A stretch of DNA of 64,000 bases from Streptomyces chryseus (GTDB taxonomy: Bacteria > Actinomycetota > Actinomycetes > Streptomycetales > Streptomycetaceae), in contig NZ_BMVO01000016.1 of NCBI RefSeq assembly GCF_014650755.1, forward strand, positions 62,001-126,000, given 5' to 3'. The position numbers and the translations under genes were made by a program. This document shows positions 60,762 through 64,000 of this stretch, piece by piece (the first letter of the stretch is position 1; each line of letters begins with the position of its first letter). The notes beneath the pieces are model-generated. The model saw only the letters and a program-made list of their open reading frames with translations, was not told where the DNA came from and searched no databases.

Positions 60762-62963
60762 TCAGCGTCCGAGGCGTCCGCGCACCATGCCGACCATGGC
60801 GTTGAGTTCCACGATCCGCATCCTCTTCGCGGCGAGGAAGAAGACTCCCAGCAGCACGATGCCTCCCGCGACCAGTGCCGTGAGCGACCCGAGTGCTCCG
60901 CTGCCCAGGACCCGCATGATGCCGAACGCCGCGGCGCCGCCGAGGATCGCCGCCGGCAGGGAGGCGCCGGAGAGCCTGGCGTAGGTGCGCAGGACGTGCG
61001 TGCCGTCCAGGTCGCCGCCCAGCCGGTTGCGCAGCCGCCGCCAGGCCACGCCGACGCCGATGGCGTACGCCAGGCCGTAGGAGGCCGCCATGCCGACCAC
61101 GGCCCACTGGGCGGGCAGGACGACGTAACAGACGGCCGAGGCGGCGGCGTTGACGGAGGCGACGATGACGGTGTTGTAGAACGGCGTGCGGGTGTCCTCG
61201 TACGCGTAGAAGCCACGCAGGACGACGTACTGCACGGAGTACGGGATGAGCCCGAGGCCGAAGGCCATCAGGATGAACCCCATGGCCTGCGCGCCCTCGT
61301 GGCCGGTGGACGCGAACAGCAGCGTGCACATGGGGACGCCGAGCGCCAGGAACGCGAACGCGACCGGGACGATCGCGACGGCCGAGTTGCGCAGGCCCTG
61401 CGAGATGTCGTCGCGTACGGCGCCCGGGTCGTTGTCGTGCGCGGCCCGCGAGATGCGGGGCAGCAGGGCGGCCATGACGGAGACCGTGATGATGGCCTGC
61501 GGCATGCCCCAGATCAGCTGGGCGTTGGAGTAGGCGAGGAAGCCCGCGCCGTCCTTGCCGGACGCCTTGCCGGCCGCGGTGGCGAGCTGGGTGACGACCA
61601 GGACGCCGGCCTGGTTGGCGAGGACGAACAGGACGGTCCACTTGGCGAGCTTGACGGTCTTGCCGAGCCCGTGGCCCTTCCAGTCGAAACGCGGGCGGAA
61701 GCGGAACCCGGTCTCGCGCAGGTACGGGATCATCGCCAGCGCCTGGACGGTGAGACCGAGCAGGGTGCCGATACCGAGGAGCCTGATGCCCTCGTCCGGG
61801 ATGGTCTGCACGCCCATCTGCGAGTCGGCGGAGGTGCCGTACACCCAGATGAACAGGCCGAACGTGGCGATCATGACGATGTTGTTGAGGACCGGGGTCC
61901 ACATCATCGCGCCGAACTTGCCGCGGGCGTTGAGGATCTGCCCCATGACGACGTGCACACCCATGAAGAAGATCGTGGGCAGGCAGTACCGGGCGAACGT
62001 GACGGCCACGCTGTTGGCCGCCGCGTTGTCGGCGATCGACACCGACATCAGGCGGATCAGCAGGGGAGCCGCGAACACCGCGAGGGCCACGATGATGCCG
62101 AGCGCCACCATGACGAGCGTCAGCAGACGGTTGGCGAAGGCCTCGCCGCCGTCCTCGTCGTTCTTCATCGCCCGCACCAGCTGGGGCACGAACACCGAGT
62201 TCAGACCGCCGCCGACGGTGAGGATGTAGATCATCGTCGGCAGGGTGTACGCCACGGTGAAGGTGTCACCGAGGAGTGCGGCGCCCAGCGCCGCGGTGAT
62301 CACGAGGCTGCGTACGAAACCGGTGAGGCGCGAGACGAGAGTGCCCGCTGCCATCAGCGCGCTCGACTTCAGCACACTGGCGGCGCGCCCGGCGGGCTTC
62401 TTGGGCGGCGCGGGAGCCGGGGCAGGCTCCGGTACGGCGGTGGGAGCGGGCTGCCCGGGGGCCTGCTGGTCGCGGTAGAGGTGGGCGAACGCGTCCGGCT
62501 GCTCGGGGATCTCCTCGCCCGCCCTGGTGACCAGGTCGTCGACCCCCACGAACTCGGTGGTCGCCGGGTCGTCCCCGTACGGCAGGAGACGCGACGGGCC
62601 GTCCGGCTCGGGCGGCGGTGTCTGCGCCCACACGTGCGGGTCCGGCGCGTACTGCGAAGCCGCGGGCTGCTGGTACAGCGGCTGCGGCTCCTGGTAGGTG
62701 CCGGGCGGCGGCGGAGGGTGCGAGGCGCGGTCGTAGAGCGCCTCCGTCACCGGATCCTGCGCGGAGGGGTCCTGGGAGCGGTACGGGTCGTGGCTGTAGG
62801 CGTCCTGGACGTAGGGGTCCGGGGCGGCGTAGGGGTCCGGTACGGACTCGGGCTGCTGCGGCGACGGCACATGGCCCGCTGCCGGGGGCTCCGGGGGCAC
62901 GCCCCGCAAGGGCGCGGTGTCACTCGCGCCCTGTCCACGGTCACCGTCGTACGGCGCGTTCAC
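60762..62963 (-). CDS. murJ: Lipid II flippase MurJ (MviN)
   Basis: Moves lipid II across the membrane for peptidoglycan synthesis. The 733 residues have an N-terminal cytoplasmic extension of about 190 residues rich in Pro, Gln and Asp-Pro-Tyr repeats, then 14 transmembrane helices with the MurJ opening GTLVSRLTGFVRSLV and conserved QAIITVSVMAALLPRISRA. GTG 62963 follows GAGGGGAGC. The pseudokinase gene lies directly downstream on the same strand. Confidence 0.93.
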   Translation of the reverse strand: MNAPYDGDRGQGASDTAPLRGVPPEPPAAGHVPSPQQPESVPDPYAAPDPYVQDAYSHDPYRSQDPSAQDPVTEALYDRASHPPPPPGTYQEPQPLYQQPAASQYAPDPHVWAQTPPPEPDGPSRLLPYGDDPATTEFVGVDDLVTRAGEEIPEQPDAFAHLYRDQQAPGQPAPTAVPEPAPAPAPPKKPAGRAASVLKSSALMAAGTLVSRLTGFVRSLVITAALGAALLGDTFTVAYTLPTMIYILTVGGGLNSVFVPQLVRAMKNDEDGGEAFANRLLTLVMVALGIIVALAVFAAPLLIRLMSVSIADNAAANSVAVTFARYCLPTIFFMGVHVVMGQILNARGKFGAMMWTPVLNNIVMIATFGLFIWVYGTSADSQMGVQTIPDEGIRLLGIGTLLGLTVQALAMIPYLRETGFRFRPRFDWKGHGLGKTVKLAKWTVLFVLANQAGVLVVTQLATAAGKASGKDGAGFLAYSNAQLIWGMPQAIITVSVMAALLPRISRAAHDNDPGAVRDDISQGLRNSAVAIVPVAFAFLALGVPMCTLLFASTGHEGAQAMGFILMAFGLGLIPYSVQYVVLRGFYAYEDTRTPFYNTVIVASVNAAASAVCYVVLPAQWAVVGMAASYGLAYAIGVGVAWRRLRNRLGGDLDGTHVLRTYARLSGASLPAAILGGAAAFGIMRVLGSGALGSLTALVAGGIVLLGVFFLAAKRMRIVELNAMVGMVRGRLGR

Positions 62964-63102
62964 TGGTGCTCCCCTCGAGCTTCCTTTTCCGGCGAGCTGT
63001 GCCCCGCTGGGTGTACGGCCGGGGATCCGGGGACTCTGCCCCGGGAATGCGCTGCATTGCAACCCCACCTCATCGTCCCCGGCCGACCGGCCACGGCGTA
63101 GC

Positions 63103-63999
63103 TCAACGGTCCACTTTCTCACCCGTGCCCGACGGGTTGCCGCTTTCGGGACCGGTGTCCGGTGTCGGGTCACTCGGCTGCTCGGAGTCGTCACCCTCGT
63201 CGCCGGTCCCGCCGTCGTCCCCGGCGGCGGCCTCGCGGGCCGCCGCGCGCTTGCGCTGGGTGTACATCCTCACCCCGGCCAGCACGAGCAGCAGCACACC
63301 GCCGGCGAGGACGAGCATCACGGTCGGCGTGAATTCGTTCACGTCGACCGTGAACTCCATCGGGCGGCCGTACGGCGTGCCGTCCTCGGTGTAGAGCTGC
63401 GCGATCACCGGGACCGGGCCGTTGGCGTTGGCCGTGGCGGTGAACTTCACCGACTGGCTGTGGCCGCCGGCGACCTTCACCGGGTGATGGGCGACGCGCT
63501 GGTCCCCGTCCAGCTTGAGACGGGTCGGCTTGGTCGACGTCAGCCGCAGTTCCAGGTGCTCGATGCCCTGCACCAGCTGGTTCTGGACGGTCACCGGCAC
63601 TGTCGCGCTGCGCCCGGAGAGGGTGGCGTCGGACTTCTGGATCAGCTGCACCTCGTCCTTGAGGTTCACCAGGTAGCTCTGCACCCCGTCGCGGTACTCC
63701 GCGGCCTTGCGCGGGCTGCCGCGCCAGGACGTCGACATCGCGCGGTTGATGGCGTTGCCGAAGGGGGTGATCACCCGGTCGGGGGAGGTGAGGATCACCT
63801 TGAAGTTGTCCAGCTGGTCCTGCGTGGCCTTGATGTCCTGGAACGCCTTGGCCGGCAGCTCCCGCGCTGCGAGAGGCCGGGGGTACGAGGCGGCGTTCGG
63901 CACGACGGTCGTGGCCCGGGCGTCGGGCTTGGCCTTCGCCGCGGCCACCAGGTCCAGCGGCTGCGACCAGCGCTGCGCGTCGAGGCTGTGCAGGGCGCT
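63103..63999 (-). CDS. DUF6049-like membrane protein (5' end off window)
   Basis: C-terminal 298 residues of a large extracytoplasmic protein: an Ig/beta-rich domain (about the last 190 to 100 residues; VPVTVQNQLVQGIEHLELRL), one transmembrane helix (TVMLVLAGGVLLLVLAGVRM), and a basic-then-acidic cytoplasmic tail rich in Asp and Gly. In Streptomyces a DUF6049 protein commonly lies just upstream of murJ, which fits this position, but the start is outside the window. Confidence 0.7.
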   Translation of the reverse strand, partial: SALHSLDAQRWSQPLDLVAAAKAKPDARATTVVPNAASYPRPLAARELPAKAFQDIKATQDQLDNFKVILTSPDRVITPFGNAINRAMSTSWRGSPRKAAEYRDGVQSYLVNLKDEVQLIQKSDATLSGRSATVPVTVQNQLVQGIEHLELRLTSTKPTRLKLDGDQRVAHHPVKVAGGHSQSVKFTATANANGPVPVIAQLYTEDGTPYGRPMEFTVDVNEFTPTVMLVLAGGVLLLVLAGVRMYTQRKRAAAREAAAGDDGGTGDEGDDSEQPSDPTPDTGPESGNPSGTGEKVDR

Positions 64000-64000
64000 C

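Overview
This window is the replication-origin region of a high-GC actinobacterium, almost certainly a Streptomyces. The evidence is the order rpmH-dnaA-oriC-dnaN-gnd-recF-DUF721-gyrB-gyrA-DUF3566-tRNA-Ile with rnpA-yidD-yidC-jag-rsmG-parA-parB-trxA-trxB-sigM-murJ on the other side, exact parS sites (GTTTCACGTGAAAC), a Gln/Pro/Arg-rich DnaA linker, three class E sortases, CrgA, a DLW-39 protein and strong G/C third-position bias. No rRNA, CRISPR array, phage or biosynthetic cluster was seen.

Layout. 1-606 holds the 3'-truncated end of a DUF5819 gene. 755-4327 is a tightly overlapping paaABCDE operon (aerobic phenylacetyl-CoA epoxidase), followed by an acyl-CoA dehydrogenase behind a KstR-like operator. 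5776-9819 carries a rhodanese, a J-domain-like protein, a DUF2252 protein, a decayed membrane-protein gene and tRNA-Leu. 10199-18373 is the actinobacterial growth and division signalling operon fhaA-fhaB-pstP-rodA-pbpA-pknB, linking Ser/Thr phosphorylation to peptidoglycan synthesis. 18374-21361 looks inserted: a deleted IS5-type element, a small secreted Cys protein and a VanZ-like protein. 21528-26642 holds three class E sortases interleaved with a glutamine amidotransferase and a tiny membrane protein, then DUF881 and crgA. 26917-36252 has a rhomboid protease, a cyclophilin, DUF5324, a two-component system, tRNA-Ala, an HTH protein, a tail-anchored kinase, a secreted protein, DLW-39 and tRNA-Ile.

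36314-48523 is the replication core with oriC at about 45942-46709, and 48890-54776 continues into rpmH, rnpA, membrane insertion, rsmG and the parAB chromosome-segregation genes. 55084-64000 holds a GNAT enzyme, thioredoxin/thioredoxin reductase, an anti-sigma/sigma pair, a pseudokinase, the lipid II flippase MurJ and a 5'-truncated DUF6049-like membrane protein.

Non-coding signals stand out. Five exact parS sites lie at 52443-57897, three of them inside genes. Exact consensus DnaA boxes lie outside oriC (four between crgA and the rhomboid gene, one upstream of dnaA, one upstream of parA, and single boxes at 636 and 8775), while every box I found within oriC is degenerate. Several long perfect hairpins separate convergent genes. 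I found no clearly undescribed system; the best leads are the extra-oriC DnaA-box cluster, the histidine kinase fused to an external domain, the sortase triad, and the small insertion at 18.4-21.4 kb.
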